47,381 nucleotides of DNA from Deltaproteobacteria bacterium (GCA_029553375.1 JAKPCH010000096.1:1-47381), one strand, 5' to 3'; shown: positions 15,382-24,516, counted from the stretch's first letter. The notes: generated from the sequence alone by a model not told the origin. Numbers and translations are program-made.

Positions 15382-16860
15382 GTGACGATACGGGCGTTGA
15401 AGTGGCACCACGTGGCGGGGGCCTTGGTCCTGGGGGTGTTCTTCTTCCTCCTGTACATGCGGGTCGGGGGTCAGGAGACCCTCCTCATCGGGCCGACGGG
15501 TCCCGAGGCACCGGCCGTCCCGGGGGGAGAGGGCCGCGAGGTCTGGATGGACATCCTCCAGGGGGGGCGCAAGATCGGTTACACCCACCGGTCCCTCTTC
15601 CGCGAAGACGGGGCCTGGCGCTTCGTCGACACCATGGTCATGCGCGTCAACACCATGGGCGTCGTCCAGGGCCTCGCGATCTCGTCCCGGGGCCGTCTCA
15701 AGGCCGATCTGACCCTCTCTTCCTTCGCCATGGACCTGTCCTCGAACCTCTTCCGCTTCGCCGCCCGCGGCGAGGTGAGGGGCCGCCGCCTCGTCCTCTG
15801 GGCGGGCCCCCCGGGGGAGATGAGGCGGTACGACCTCGTCCTGAAGGAGGCCCCCTACCTGGGCGTCAGCGTCCTCCCCGCGGCCTGGGGGGCGGCGAGG
15901 GGGAAGGGGAGTGCCTCCCTGTCCGTCTTCGATCCCGCCACCCTCGGCGTGAGGCCCGTGAAGATCAAGATCCTGGGCGAGGAGACCCTCCAGATCGGGG
16001 GAAAGCCCCTGCGACTCACGAAGGTGGCCGTCGATTTCATGGGGAGTCCCCAGTACGCCTGGGTCGATCGGGACGGGGAGATATACAGGGAGGAGGGCGC
16101 CCTGGGCCTGGCCCTCGTGAGGACGACGCGGGAGGAGGCCCTCAGGCCCCTGCCGGAGGCCCCGGCGGCGGATCTCACCTTGGCGGCCTCCGTGCCCGTG
16201 GACGGGGCGCTCCCCGATCCGGCCCGCCTGACCGTCTTGACCGTCGCCGTCGAGGGCGTCAGCTCGGGGAACTTCCTTCTCGGCGGCGGCCGTCAGTCCT
16301 GGCAGGGGGGGCTTTTGACGGTGCGCCGCGAGGACGGCGCTCCGCCCCTTCCCGCCCGGGGAGAGGCCTGGGAGGCGAAACGTTTCCTCAGGGACACCCC
16401 CTTCATCCAGGCCGAGCACCCCGACATCGTCGCCGCCGTGGGCCGGATCACGAAGGCGGCCGACGGCGAGGAGGAAAAGGCCCGCCAGATCGTCCGCTGG
16501 GTCTTCGAGAACGTCGCCAAGAGGCCCGTCCTGTCCCTCTCCAACGCCGTGGAGACCCTCCACCGCCGCATGGGGGACTGCACGGAGCACGCCGTCCTCG
16601 TCGCCGCCCTGGGCCGGGCCGCGGGCATCCCCACGGCGGTGGAGACGGGTCTCGTCCACCAGGGCGGGCGCTTCTACTACCATGCCTGGAACAGCTTCTA
16701 CCTCGCCTCCAGGGGTACGTGGGTCACCGCCGACGCCGTCATGGACCAGATGCCCGCCGACGTGACCCATCTCCGTTTCCAGAGGGGGGAGGCGGAGGAT
16801 CACCTCGAGATCGCCGCCCTCATGGGGCGGTTGCGGTTGAAGATCAGGGAGGCCCGATGA
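15382..16860 (+). CDS. Membrane-anchored transglutaminase-like protein
   Basis: 492 residues if started at GTG 15382, which has GGGAGGG 9 bases upstream. The in-frame ATGs at 15352 and 15364 lie in the promoter -10 or at the transcription start. An N-terminal membrane anchor (about 8-27) is followed by a beta-rich extracytoplasmic region of about 330 residues. The C-terminal transglutaminase core has Cys400 in GDCTEHAVL, His434 in YYHAWNSFY and Asp451 in TADAVMDQ, the full catalytic triad. Family members cleave or cross-link peptides. The stop overlaps the ATPase start (ATGA), so it is coupled to the ABC exporter that follows. Its substrate is unknown. Confidence 0.8.
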   Translation: MTIRALKWHHVAGALVLGVFFFLLYMRVGGQETLLIGPTGPEAPAVPGGEGREVWMDILQGGRKIGYTHRSLFREDGAWRFVDTMVMRVNTMGVVQGLAISSRGRLKADLTLSSFAMDLSSNLFRFAARGEVRGRRLVLWAGPPGEMRRYDLVLKEAPYLGVSVLPAAWGAARGKGSASLSVFDPATLGVRPVKIKILGEETLQIGGKPLRLTKVAVDFMGSPQYAWVDRDGEIYREEGALGLALVRTTREEALRPLPEAPAADLTLAASVPVDGALPDPARLTVLTVAVEGVSSGNFLLGGGRQSWQGGLLTVRREDGAPPLPARGEAWEAKRFLRDTPFIQAEHPDIVAAVGRITKAADGEEEKARQIVRWVFENVAKRPVLSLSNAVETLHRRMGDCTEHAVLVAALGRAAGIPTAVETGLVHQGGRFYYHAWNSFYLASRGTWVTADAVMDQMPADVTHLRFQRGEAEDHLEIAALMGRLRLKIREAR

Positions 16861-17585
16861 TCGTCCTCAAGGAACTGACGAAACGCTACGACCGCGTCCT
16901 GGCCGTGGACCGTCTCAGCCTCCGTCTCGAGGCGGGGGAGATCTTCGGCTTCATCGGGCCCAACGGCGCCGGAAAGACGACGACGATCCGCATGCTGGGG
17001 GGTGTCCTGAAACCGACGGCGGGCGCCATCGAGATCGGCGGGGTGTCCCTCCTGGAGCGGCCCGTGGAGGCCAAGAGGATGATCGGTTTCATACCGGACC
17101 GCCCCTATCTCTACGAGAAGCTCACGGGGATGGAGTTCATGACCTTCACCGCCGATCTCTACGGTGTGGACGGCGACGTGGAGGGCAAGGCCATGGGCCT
17201 CCTCGAACGCTTCGATCTTCTCAACCGGCGGCACGAGCTCATCGAGGCCTACTCCCACGGGATGAGGCAGCGCCTCATCATCGCCGCCGCCCTCCTCCAC
17301 GACCCGGCGGCGATCGTCGTCGACGAACCCATGGTGGGCCTCGACCCGACGGCGGTGAAGATGGTCAAGGACATCTTCCGGGACCTCGCCCGGCGGGGCA
17401 AGACGATCTTCATGTCCACCCACACCCTCTCCGTCGCCGAGGACATCTGCGACCGCATCGGCATCATCCACGGCGGTTCCCTCATCGCCCTGGGGACGGT
17501 GGGGGACCTCAGGAGGAGTGCCGGCGTGGGCGAGGGGGATCTGGAGGAGGTGTTCATGCGCCTCACGGAGGAGGAGACCCGGTGA
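16857..17585 (+). CDS. ABC transporter ATP-binding protein
   Basis: 242 residues; a much longer reading frame in the same phase reaches back to 15306 but that part only shadows the transglutaminase gene. Walker A GPNGAGKTTT, Q-loop region IGFIPDRPYLYEKLTG, signature YSHGMRQRL (in place of LSGGQ-type), Walker B AIVVDEPMVGLDP and an H-loop STHTLS. It resembles ABC-2 exporters of the multidrug/ABC-A type and energises the permease encoded next, with which it overlaps by four bases (GTGA). The H for G change in the signature is seen in some exporter ATPases. Confidence 0.9.
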   Translation: MIVLKELTKRYDRVLAVDRLSLRLEAGEIFGFIGPNGAGKTTTIRMLGGVLKPTAGAIEIGGVSLLERPVEAKRMIGFIPDRPYLYEKLTGMEFMTFTADLYGVDGDVEGKAMGLLERFDLLNRRHELIEAYSHGMRQRLIIAAALLHDPAAIVVDEPMVGLDPTAVKMVKDIFRDLARRGKTIFMSTHTLSVAEDICDRIGIIHGGSLIALGTVGDLRRSAGVGEGDLEEVFMRLTEEETR

Positions 17586-19273
17586 GGACCCTGGCGATCC
17601 TCTGGCGGCCCCGCCTGCTGTCCTTCCGCAACGGCCGCCTTTCCCGGACCGCCCGGGACCGGCGGGCGAGGCTTTACCTCTTCTCCCTCGTGGGGTTCGT
17701 CTTCTGGCTGGGGACCTACGGCGTTTTTCACCGCGTCCTGACCTACTTCCAGGGGGTGGAGGGTTTCGGGGACATCCTGGCGGCCCGCCTCCTGGCCATG
17801 ACGATCATGACCTTCTTCTCCCTCCTCGTCTTCAGCCACGTCGTCACCGTCTTGGGGAAGATCTACCTGAGCCGCGACCTCGATCTCGTCCATTCCCTCC
17901 CCGTTCCGCCGGGGGAGGTCTTCCTCGCCCGCTGGGGCGAGAGCGTCGTGGACGGGTCGTGGATGGTGGTCCTCTTCGGTTTTCCCGTCTTTTTGGCCTA
18001 CGGGGTGATCTACAAGGCCCAGGTCTCCTTCTACGTCGTCACCCTCCTCGCCGTGGCCGCCATGTGCCTGGCCGCCTCGGGGATCGGCGCCCTCGTCGTC
18101 GTCGCCCTGGCCGTGGCTCTCCCGGCGGGCCGGATCAGGAACGCCGTCGTCGTCCTGGGGGTCCTCCTGCTCCTCGTCCTCGTCGTGGTCGTGCGGGTCC
18201 TGAGGCCGGAGCAGCTCGTGAACCCCGAGTATTTTCTATCCGTAGCCTTCTACCTGAGGTCCATGGAGGCCGTCGGGTCGCCCTTCTTGCCGACCACCTG
18301 GGTCTACGACGCCGTCCACGGCGCCCTGACGGGTGACCTCGGGGACGCCCTCTTCAACACCGCCCTGACGGGGAGCCTCGCCCTGAGCCTGGCCTTCGTG
18401 AACTTCTGGGTTGCTTCGGTCCTCTACTTCCCGGGGTTCTCGAGGGCCCAGACGACCTCCCTGAGGCTCTTCGCCCCCCTGAGGCGGGGGGAGGGACGCT
18501 TCCCGCCGATCCCCTTCCTGCCCCGGCCCCTGAGGGCCTTCGTGGTGAAGGAGATCAGGACCTTCTTCAGGGATTCGTCCCAGTGGTCCCAGATCTTCCT
18601 CATCCTGGGCCTCGTGGTGATCTACCTCTACAACTTCTCCGTCCTGCCCCTCGACAAGACCCCCATCAGGACCGTTTACCTGCAGAACCTCTTTTCCTTT
18701 CTCAACATGGGCCTGGCCGCCTTCGTGACCACGGCCGTGGCGGCCCGTTTCTGCTTCCCCGCCGTGAGCATGGAGGGGACGGCCTTCTGGATCGTCCGGG
18801 CCTCCCCCGTGTCCCTGGAGGCCCTCCTGTGGATCAAGTTCCTCGTCTACCTCGTCCCCCTCCTTCTCCTCACGGAGGTCCTCGTCGTGGTCACCAACAT
18901 CCTCCTGGGGGTGACGCCCTTCATGATGGCCCTAAGCGCCGGCACGATCCTCTTCATGGTCCCGGGGGTCGTGGCCATGGCCGTCGGCCTCGGGGCCGCC
19001 TATCCCGACTTCGCCTCCGAGAACCCGGCCCAGTCCGTCACCAGTTTCGGGGGTCTCCTCTACATGATGCTCTCGGCGGCCTTCATCGCCCTCGTGGCGG
19101 TCGTCGAGGCGGGACCCGTCTACTCCCTCTTCATGACGACCGTCCGGGGCCTGGAGCCCTCATGGGTGGAGATCCTCGGCCTGACGGCCTCTCTGGCCCT
19201 CGTCGTCGTCCTCTGCGCCCTGGCCGTGGTGCTGCCCCTGCGCCTCGGGGCGAGGCGCCTCGAAGACGTCTGA
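17582..19273 (+). CDS. ABC-2 type exporter permease
   Basis: 563-residue polytopic membrane protein from GTG 17582, overlapping the ATPase stop. The first residues are basic and cytoplasmic (RPRLLSFRNGRLSRTARDRRAR), followed by multiple hydrophobic segments. A large soluble part sits around residues 275-330, ending in RAFVVKEIRTFFRDSSQWSQI, a coupling-helix-like block typical of large ABC-2 permeases, and then a second set of membrane segments. This length suggests two six-helix halves in one chain. Together with the ATPase and the transglutaminase-like protein it forms a three-gene export unit; what is exported cannot be read from sequence. Confidence 0.8.
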   Translation: MRTLAILWRPRLLSFRNGRLSRTARDRRARLYLFSLVGFVFWLGTYGVFHRVLTYFQGVEGFGDILAARLLAMTIMTFFSLLVFSHVVTVLGKIYLSRDLDLVHSLPVPPGEVFLARWGESVVDGSWMVVLFGFPVFLAYGVIYKAQVSFYVVTLLAVAAMCLAASGIGALVVVALAVALPAGRIRNAVVVLGVLLLLVLVVVVRVLRPEQLVNPEYFLSVAFYLRSMEAVGSPFLPTTWVYDAVHGALTGDLGDALFNTALTGSLALSLAFVNFWVASVLYFPGFSRAQTTSLRLFAPLRRGEGRFPPIPFLPRPLRAFVVKEIRTFFRDSSQWSQIFLILGLVVIYLYNFSVLPLDKTPIRTVYLQNLFSFLNMGLAAFVTTAVAARFCFPAVSMEGTAFWIVRASPVSLEALLWIKFLVYLVPLLLLTEVLVVVTNILLGVTPFMMALSAGTILFMVPGVVAMAVGLGAAYPDFASENPAQSVTSFGGLLYMMLSAAFIALVAVVEAGPVYSLFMTTVRGLEPSWVEILGLTASLALVVVLCALAVVLPLRLGARRLEDV

Positions 19274-19282
19274 GAGACTCCG

Positions 19283-20098
19283 TCAGTCTTTCTTCTTCTG
19301 CCTCTCCATGGCCTTCAGGAAGGTCTCCTGGATGAGGCGGGTGTTTAGGAAGGCGGCGTTCCAGGCGGCGACATAGTTCAAGCCGTCCTCGACGCTGTGA
19401 TCCTCCATGTAGTTTAGGATCCTCTTCGTCCCCACGACGGCGGGGACGGCGTTGTCGGCGATCTCCGCGGCGAGCTTGAGGGCCGCCTCCATCAAGGTCT
19501 CCCGATCGTCGTAGACGGCGCTGACGAGGCCCATGGACAGGGCCTCTTCGGCGGTGAAGTCGCGGCCCGTGAAGGCCATCATCCGCGTGTGGCCCTGGCC
19601 GATGATCCTGGGGAGGCGGTTGAGACTGCCCATGTCGGCCACGATGGCGATCTTGGTTTCCCGCAGGGAGAAGACGGCGTCGCGGGAAGCGAGGCGGATG
19701 TCACAGGCGGCGGCGAGGTCGAGGGCGCCGCCGATGCAGTGACGATGGACGGCGGCGATGTAGATCTTCTCGCCCCGGTGCATGAGGTTGAAACCCCTCT
19801 GCATCTCGATGATGAGGCGGTGGAGCTTTTCCCTCGCCTCGGGGGTCGCGGCGTTGACCGTCTCCAGGTGCTGGGTGAAGAAATCGAAGACGTCGATGCC
19901 GACGCTGAAGGACCTGCCCCTCCCCGCGATGACCACGGCCCGGACCTCGTCGTCACCCTCCAGGTCCGCGACGACGAGGGGGAGGTCGCGCCAGAACGGC
20001 CAGTTCATGGCGTTCATCTTGTCCGGGCGGTTGAGGTACAGAACCGCCGTCTTCTTCTCGGGGTACTTTTCCACCTCGAAAAACGGGTAATCGTACAT
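19283..20098 (-). CDS. Enoyl-CoA hydratase/isomerase family, dienoyl-CoA isomerase-like
   Basis: 271 residues from ATG 20098 (AAAGGAG 8 bases upstream; a start at 20143 has none). Crotonase fold with oxyanion block RSFSVGIDVFDF and CIGGALDLAAACDIR. Asp127, Glu147 (LRETKI) and Asp155 (VADMGSLNRLPRIIG) line up with the three acidic residues of delta3,5-delta2,4-dienoyl-CoA isomerases, rather than with the two-Glu pattern of enoyl-CoA hydratases. It would rearrange unsaturated acyl-CoA during degradation of unsaturated fatty acids, complementing the operon at 7152-12796. It ends 9 bases from the convergent ABC permease. Confidence 0.85.
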   Translation of the reverse strand: MYDYPFFEVEKYPEKKTAVLYLNRPDKMNAMNWPFWRDLPLVVADLEGDDEVRAVVIAGRGRSFSVGIDVFDFFTQHLETVNAATPEAREKLHRLIIEMQRGFNLMHRGEKIYIAAVHRHCIGGALDLAAACDIRLASRDAVFSLRETKIAIVADMGSLNRLPRIIGQGHTRMMAFTGRDFTAEEALSMGLVSAVYDDRETLMEAALKLAAEIADNAVPAVVGTKRILNYMEDHSVEDGLNYVAAWNAAFLNTRLIQETFLKAMERQKKKD

Positions 20099-20179
20099 CT
20101 CGCTGGCTCCTTTCCGGGAAAGATTGTCCCTTACCCTTAGCACAAAGGGAAACGGGAGGACAGGGGCTCAGAAGGGGCG

Positions 20180-20208
20180 TTGCAAAGCCCCCGCCGCCGA
20201 TGTAAAAG
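20180..20208 (+). promoter_or_regulatory. Promoter of the CHAT lipoprotein gene
   Basis: TTGCAA (20180-20185), 17 bases, TAAAAG (20203-20208), about 40 bases before the chosen ATG. Confidence 0.45.
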
Positions 20209-20248
20209 GGCGTCTCGAGAAAACAGGTCTTTTGGGAGGAACACGCGC

Positions 20249-22606
20249 ATGGCCTCCGGTGTTTTTTTCCGCGGCCCGTCCCTGACGGTCGTCTTGTCCA
20301 TTCTCGTTTTTCTCCTGGGTGGATGCGCCCACACGAAGACGGAGGAGCTCTTCACGAAGGGTCAGTACGACGAGGCGGAGAGGGTCATCGAGACGAGGAT
20401 CCCCGACACGGCCAAGGCGGGGAGCAGCGAACTGGTCTGGCTTTGCCAGGCCCGATACAAGCTCAAGAAATACGCCCCCCTCTTCTCCTGTCTCGACGAG
20501 CTGGAGAGGAAGATCGCCGGCGGCGACAGGTACCTCAGGGGCGACATCAACTCCCTCCTGGGGACGATGCGGAGCTTCCCCCACGACCTCACCGTCATCC
20601 CCCACCTGATCAGGGCCGAGGCCCTCATCGAGACGGCGGATTACGACGGGGCGGCGAGGCAGGCCCAGTTGGCCTACGACAAGGCCTTGGCCATAAATTG
20701 GCCCTTCGCGGACATCCAGATCAACTGGGAGAGGATCTGCCGCATCCGGGCCCTGGGTCTCTTGGCGATGGCCCACGCCTTTCGGGGCGACATGGAGCGT
20801 TCGCGGTATTACTCCGACAAGCTGGAGGAGGAGGGCATGGGTTTTTCGGCCCGCTACTTCGTGGAGAAGGAGAAGACCCTGGCCCTCGGCCGGGCCTACA
20901 TGGCCCAGGGCCGCTACGACAAGGTCCTCGAGTTGGGCGGCGATTTCCTCCTCGCCTTCGCCCACGTCTTCACCCTGGGGATCATGAAGGCCGTGGAGGG
21001 AACCAATTACGCCTACGTGGAGCTGCCCAAGGAATTCGTGAGATACAAGGCCCTCTTCGAGACGGGGCGGATCGGCGAGGCGAAGGAGGGTTACGACCGC
21101 CTCCTGAGGCGGCCGGAGACGAGGGACAACGGCGAGCTCTACTGGCCCATCCTCTACGACCGGGGCAGGATCCACGAGAGGCAGGGGGAGAGGAAGAAGG
21201 CCCTGGAGCGGTACCGCCAGGCCGTGGAGGTCGTGGAGAGACAGCGGTCGACCATCAACAACGAGGCGAGCAAGATCGGTTTCGTGGGAGACAAGCAGGG
21301 CCTCTACCACCGTGTCGTCGATCTGTCTTACGCCGAGGGGGATTTCGAGGGGGCCTTCGCCTACACGGAGCGGGCCAAGGCCCGGGCCCTCGTCGATCTC
21401 CTGGCGGCCTCCGCCCTGGCCGACGGCCGGGACCCCCTGGGGGGAAACAGCCTCGTGGCGGTCATGACGGAGGCGGAGAGGGAGGAGAAGGCGGCCGCGT
21501 TCACCCTGGCCGCCGATGCGTCCCAGGGGCGGCGGGGCATCGAGATCCGGCAGAAGATCAAGGAACGGGACCCCGAACTCGCCTCCCTGGTCTCCGTGGA
21601 TCCCCCGGCGCCGGCGGAGATACGCGCCGCCCTGGACCGGGAAGAGACCCTGCTGGAGTATTTCCTCCAGGGGAACGATCTCTTCGCTTTCTTGGTGACG
21701 AAGGACGGCATCAGGGCCGTCAAACTCGACGGCCGGGGCCTGGATCAACTGGTGAGGAGGTACCGTGAGGAACTCAAGGATCTCAAGACGGAGCGTTACG
21801 CCGCCGCTTCGGGGGAGCTCTGGGGGAGGCTGATCGACCCCCTCCGGCCCCACCTGCGGACGGGGCGTCTCCTCGTCGTCCCCCACGGGATCCTCCACTA
21901 CCTGCCCTTCGCCTCCCTGAAGGGACCGGAGGGGTATCTCGGCGAGCGTTTCACCCTGTCCCTCCTGCCCAGCGGGGGGGTTCTGACCTACCTCAAGGCG
22001 AGGAAGAAGGTGAAGAACGACGAGATCCTCATCCTGGCCAACCCCGACCTGGGCGACGAGCGGTTGGCCCTCCGCTTCGCCGAGCGGGAGGGGGAGGACG
22101 TGGCGTCCCTGTTCGGCCGATCGCGGAAACTGGTGGGCAAAGAGGCGAGCAAGGGGGCCTTCCTCAGGGAGGCGGGACGCTACGGTTACATCCACGTGGC
22201 GGCCCACGGCGTCTTCCTGCCGGAGAGGCCCCTGAACTCTGGTCTCATGCTGGCGGGCCGTGAGGGGGACGACGGGCTGTTGAGGGTCAAGGACATCTAC
22301 GGCCTCCGCCTCGACGCCGATCTCGTCGTTCTGAGCGCCTGCGAGACCGCCCTGGGCCGTGTCGGCGCCGGGGACGACGTCCTGGGCCTGACGAGGGGGT
22401 TCCTCTACGCCGGGGCCCACTCCGTCATCGCCAGCCTCTGGCCCGTGGACGACGAGGCGACGGCGGAGTTCATGAAGGCCTTTTACACCTCCCTCAAAAA
22501 GAAGGACAAGGCCGAGGCCCTGAAAGAGGCCCAGGCCTCCGTCCGGGCGAGATACACCCACCCCTATTTCTGGGCCCCCTTCCAGCTCGTCGGCCTCGGT
22601 CGCTGA
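20249..22606 (+). CDS. TPR-CHAT domain lipoprotein (caspase-like peptidase)
   Basis: 785 residues from ATG 20249, with GGGAGGA 8 bases upstream; an earlier in-frame start at 20180 would bury the signal. A lipoprotein signal is clear: hydrophobic LTVVLSILVFLLGG followed by Cys of an LGGC lipobox. Residues about 30-380 are helical TPR-like repeats. The C-terminal CHAT (caspase HetF-associated) domain has His653 in IHVAAHGVF and Cys698 in VVLSACETALG, then GLTRGFLYAGAHSVIASLWPVDD. Most CHAT proteins described as effectors are cytoplasmic, so an envelope-anchored one is notable. Substrate unknown. It stands alone between divergent and downstream genes. Confidence 0.85.
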   Translation: MASGVFFRGPSLTVVLSILVFLLGGCAHTKTEELFTKGQYDEAERVIETRIPDTAKAGSSELVWLCQARYKLKKYAPLFSCLDELERKIAGGDRYLRGDINSLLGTMRSFPHDLTVIPHLIRAEALIETADYDGAARQAQLAYDKALAINWPFADIQINWERICRIRALGLLAMAHAFRGDMERSRYYSDKLEEEGMGFSARYFVEKEKTLALGRAYMAQGRYDKVLELGGDFLLAFAHVFTLGIMKAVEGTNYAYVELPKEFVRYKALFETGRIGEAKEGYDRLLRRPETRDNGELYWPILYDRGRIHERQGERKKALERYRQAVEVVERQRSTINNEASKIGFVGDKQGLYHRVVDLSYAEGDFEGAFAYTERAKARALVDLLAASALADGRDPLGGNSLVAVMTEAEREEKAAAFTLAADASQGRRGIEIRQKIKERDPELASLVSVDPPAPAEIRAALDREETLLEYFLQGNDLFAFLVTKDGIRAVKLDGRGLDQLVRRYREELKDLKTERYAAASGELWGRLIDPLRPHLRTGRLLVVPHGILHYLPFASLKGPEGYLGERFTLSLLPSGGVLTYLKARKKVKNDEILILANPDLGDERLALRFAEREGEDVASLFGRSRKLVGKEASKGAFLREAGRYGYIHVAAHGVFLPERPLNSGLMLAGREGDDGLLRVKDIYGLRLDADLVVLSACETALGRVGAGDDVLGLTRGFLYAGAHSVIASLWPVDDEATAEFMKAFYTSLKKKDKAEALKEAQASVRARYTHPYFWAPFQLVGLGR

Positions 22607-22654
22607 CCTAGTTTCCCCTTTGGGGGCCGGGGGTGAGGGGTGCCAAAAAACAGC

Positions 22655-22683
22655 TTGACAAGGGGCGGAAGCCTGCATTATGC
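22655..22683 (+). promoter_or_regulatory. Promoter of the tetR-RND efflux operon
   Basis: TTGACA at 22655-22660; -10 candidates are TTATGC (22678-22683, spacing 17) and CATTAT (22676-22681, spacing 15). Confidence 0.5.
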
Positions 22684-22692
22684 CCGACCCAC

Positions 22693-22708
22693 GAATGAAC
22701 GTTCATTC
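22693..22708 (+). promoter_or_regulatory. Perfect palindromic operator of the efflux operon
   Basis: GAATGAACGTTCATTC, a perfect 16-bp palindrome just downstream of the -10 and 21 bases before the TetR start codon. This is a typical TetR-family operator; the likely ligand-responsive repressor is the adjacent gene. Confidence 0.7.
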
Positions 22709-22728
22709 ATGTATCCGGGGCCGGGGGA

Positions 22729-23294
22729 GTGGACAAAAAGAGGGAGATCATGGACGTGGCGGTGGGTCTTCTGGCCCAGATGGGGTTCTACCGGGTCCCC
22801 ATGTCCATGATCGCCGAACGGGCCCAGGTGGCCGTGGGGACCATCTACCTCTATTTCCCCTCGAAGGACGCCCTGATCGAGGAGCTTTTCCGGGACCTCG
22901 AGGGGAGGATCGTCGAACACCTGAGGGAGGGATACCCCGAAGGGGCCCCCGTGCGGGGAGGTTCCTGTTCCTCGCGGGGCGCCTGTGCCGCTACTTCATC
23001 GAAAACCCGCTTCATTTCAGCTACATGGAACAGTTCTTCAATTCCCCCTACGGCATATCCGTCAGGAGGGACAAGCTGCTGGACAAACCCAGCCGTAAAG
23101 ACGTTTTCCGGACCCTGTTCGCCGAGGCCAAGAAGGAGGGGATGATCAAGGACCTGCCCTTAAACGTCGTCTTCTCCCTCGCCATCGCCCCTGTGGTCTT
23201 CCTCCTCAGGGACCATGTCCTCGGTTTCATCCACCTCGACGACACGACGGTCCGGCAGACCGCCGAGGCCTGCTGGGACGCCATCAGGAAATAA
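22729..23294 (+). pseudogene. TetR family regulator, disrupted by a frameshift
   Basis: The N-terminal DNA-binding domain is intact from GTG 22729: KREIMDVAVGLLAQMGFYRVPMSMIAERAQVAVGTIYLYFPSKDALIEELF (read in pieces). After ..REGYPEGAP the frame becomes nonsense. The continuation, RFLFLAGRLCRYFIENPLHFSYMEQFF to ..TAEACWDAIRK and stop 23292-23294, lies in another frame. One missing base within the runs at 22942-22958 (GGGG CCCCC GTGC GGGG) restores a normal TetR protein of about 188 residues. This is either a real null mutation, which would derepress the efflux genes downstream, or a homopolymer sequencing error. The operator upstream is intact. Confidence 0.75.
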
Positions 23295-23307
23295 AGGGAG
23301 CCCTTTT

Positions 23308-24516
23308 ATGAAGATCTTCGCCCCATGGTTTGCGAAAGCCGCCGCGACCGCTTTGGTTCTATCCTTGGCCTTGACCGGCTGCGGCCAGGCACCCCCCGGC
23401 GGCAAGGGGGGGCAGGGCCTGATGATGCCCGAGGTTTCCGTCACGACCATCGAGACGAGACAGATCGTCGTGACGACGGAACTGACGGGACGGACCTCGG
23501 CCTTCCTGGTGGCCGAGGTGAGGCCCCAGGTGAGCGGTATCGTCAAGAAACGCCTCTTCACCGAGGGTTCGGAGGTGAAGGAGGGACAGGTCCTCTTCCA
23601 GATCGACCCGGTGCCTTTCGAGACGGCCCTAGAGAACGCCCGGGCGGCCAAGGAGCGGGCCGAGGCCAACCTGCCCGCCATCAGGTCCCGGGCCCAGAGG
23701 GCGAAGGAACTCCTGGCGGACCGGGCGGTGAGCCAGCAGGAGGCGGACGACGCGGCGGCGGCCGTGAGGCAGGCGGAGGCGGATATCCGCTATTGGCAGG
23801 CGGCCGTCGAGGCGGCGAAGATCAATCTCGGTTACACGGCCGTCAAGGCCCCCATCTCGGGGAGGATCGGAAAGTCCAACGTGACGGAAGGGGCCCTCGT
23901 GACGGCCATGCAGCCCCAGCCCCTGGCGACGATCCAGCAGCTCAACCCCGTGTATGTCGATGTCCCCCAGTCCACGACGGAACTGCTTCAGCTCAAGAGG
24001 CGCCTGAAGGAGGGGCGACTCCACCGGGACGGCCGGATCCGCGACAAGGTCAGGATCGTCCTCGAGGACGGCAGTGTCTATCCCCTCCCCGGGACCCTGG
24101 AGTTCCGGGACGTGACGGTGGACCCGACGACGGGTTCCGTAAACCTGAGGGTCCTCGTCCCCAACCCGGCGGGGACCCTGCTGCCGGGCATGTTCGTCCG
24201 GGCCCTCGTCGAGGAGGGGCTTAATCCCCGGGCGATCCTCGTCCCCCAGCAGGCCGTCATGCGCGACCCCAAGGGCAACCCCTACACCCTCGTGGTGGAC
24301 CCCCAGGGCAAGGTGGAGATGAGATACCTCGTCCTCGAGCGGACCTGGGAGGACCAGTGGCTCGTCTCCTCAGGTCTTTCTCCCGGGGAGAAGGTCGTCA
24401 TGGAAGGGGTCCAGAAGATAAGACCGGGGATGACGGTGAAGACAGTCCCCTTCACCCCCGCCGCCGGCCAGGGGGGGCGGGCCCCGGCGACCGCCCCGGC
24501 GGCCCCGGCCCGTTGA
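23308..24516 (+). CDS. RND efflux periplasmic adaptor (AcrA/MexA-like lipoprotein)
   Basis: 402 residues from ATG 23308. Lipoprotein signal with LALTGC lipobox. Adaptor blocks: AEVRPQVSGIVKKRLFTEGSEVKEGQVLFQIDP (first half of the lipoyl domain), an alpha-hairpin rich in Ala/Glu/Arg, the second lipoyl half LGYTAVKAPISGRIGKSNVTEGALV, then the beta-barrel and membrane-proximal parts. It links the inner-membrane pump to the outer-membrane channel. It is followed after 10 bases by the RND permease. An alternative upstream in-frame start (23215) lies inside the tetR gene and is rejected. Confidence 0.92.
   Translation: MKIFAPWFAKAAATALVLSLALTGCGQAPPGGKGGQGLMMPEVSVTTIETRQIVVTTELTGRTSAFLVAEVRPQVSGIVKKRLFTEGSEVKEGQVLFQIDPVPFETALENARAAKERAEANLPAIRSRAQRAKELLADRAVSQQEADDAAAAVRQAEADIRYWQAAVEAAKINLGYTAVKAPISGRIGKSNVTEGALVTAMQPQPLATIQQLNPVYVDVPQSTTELLQLKRRLKEGRLHRDGRIRDKVRIVLEDGSVYPLPGTLEFRDVTVDPTTGSVNLRVLVPNPAGTLLPGMFVRALVEEGLNPRAILVPQQAVMRDPKGNPYTLVVDPQGKVEMRYLVLERTWEDQWLVSSGLSPGEKVVMEGVQKIRPGMTVKTVPFTPAAGQGGRAPATAPAAPAR

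Noticed and set aside
15306-16856. 5' extension of the ABC ATPase frame
   Set aside because: The first about 517 codons only shadow the transglutaminase gene in another phase; the real ATPase starts at ATG 16857 in an ATGA overlap.
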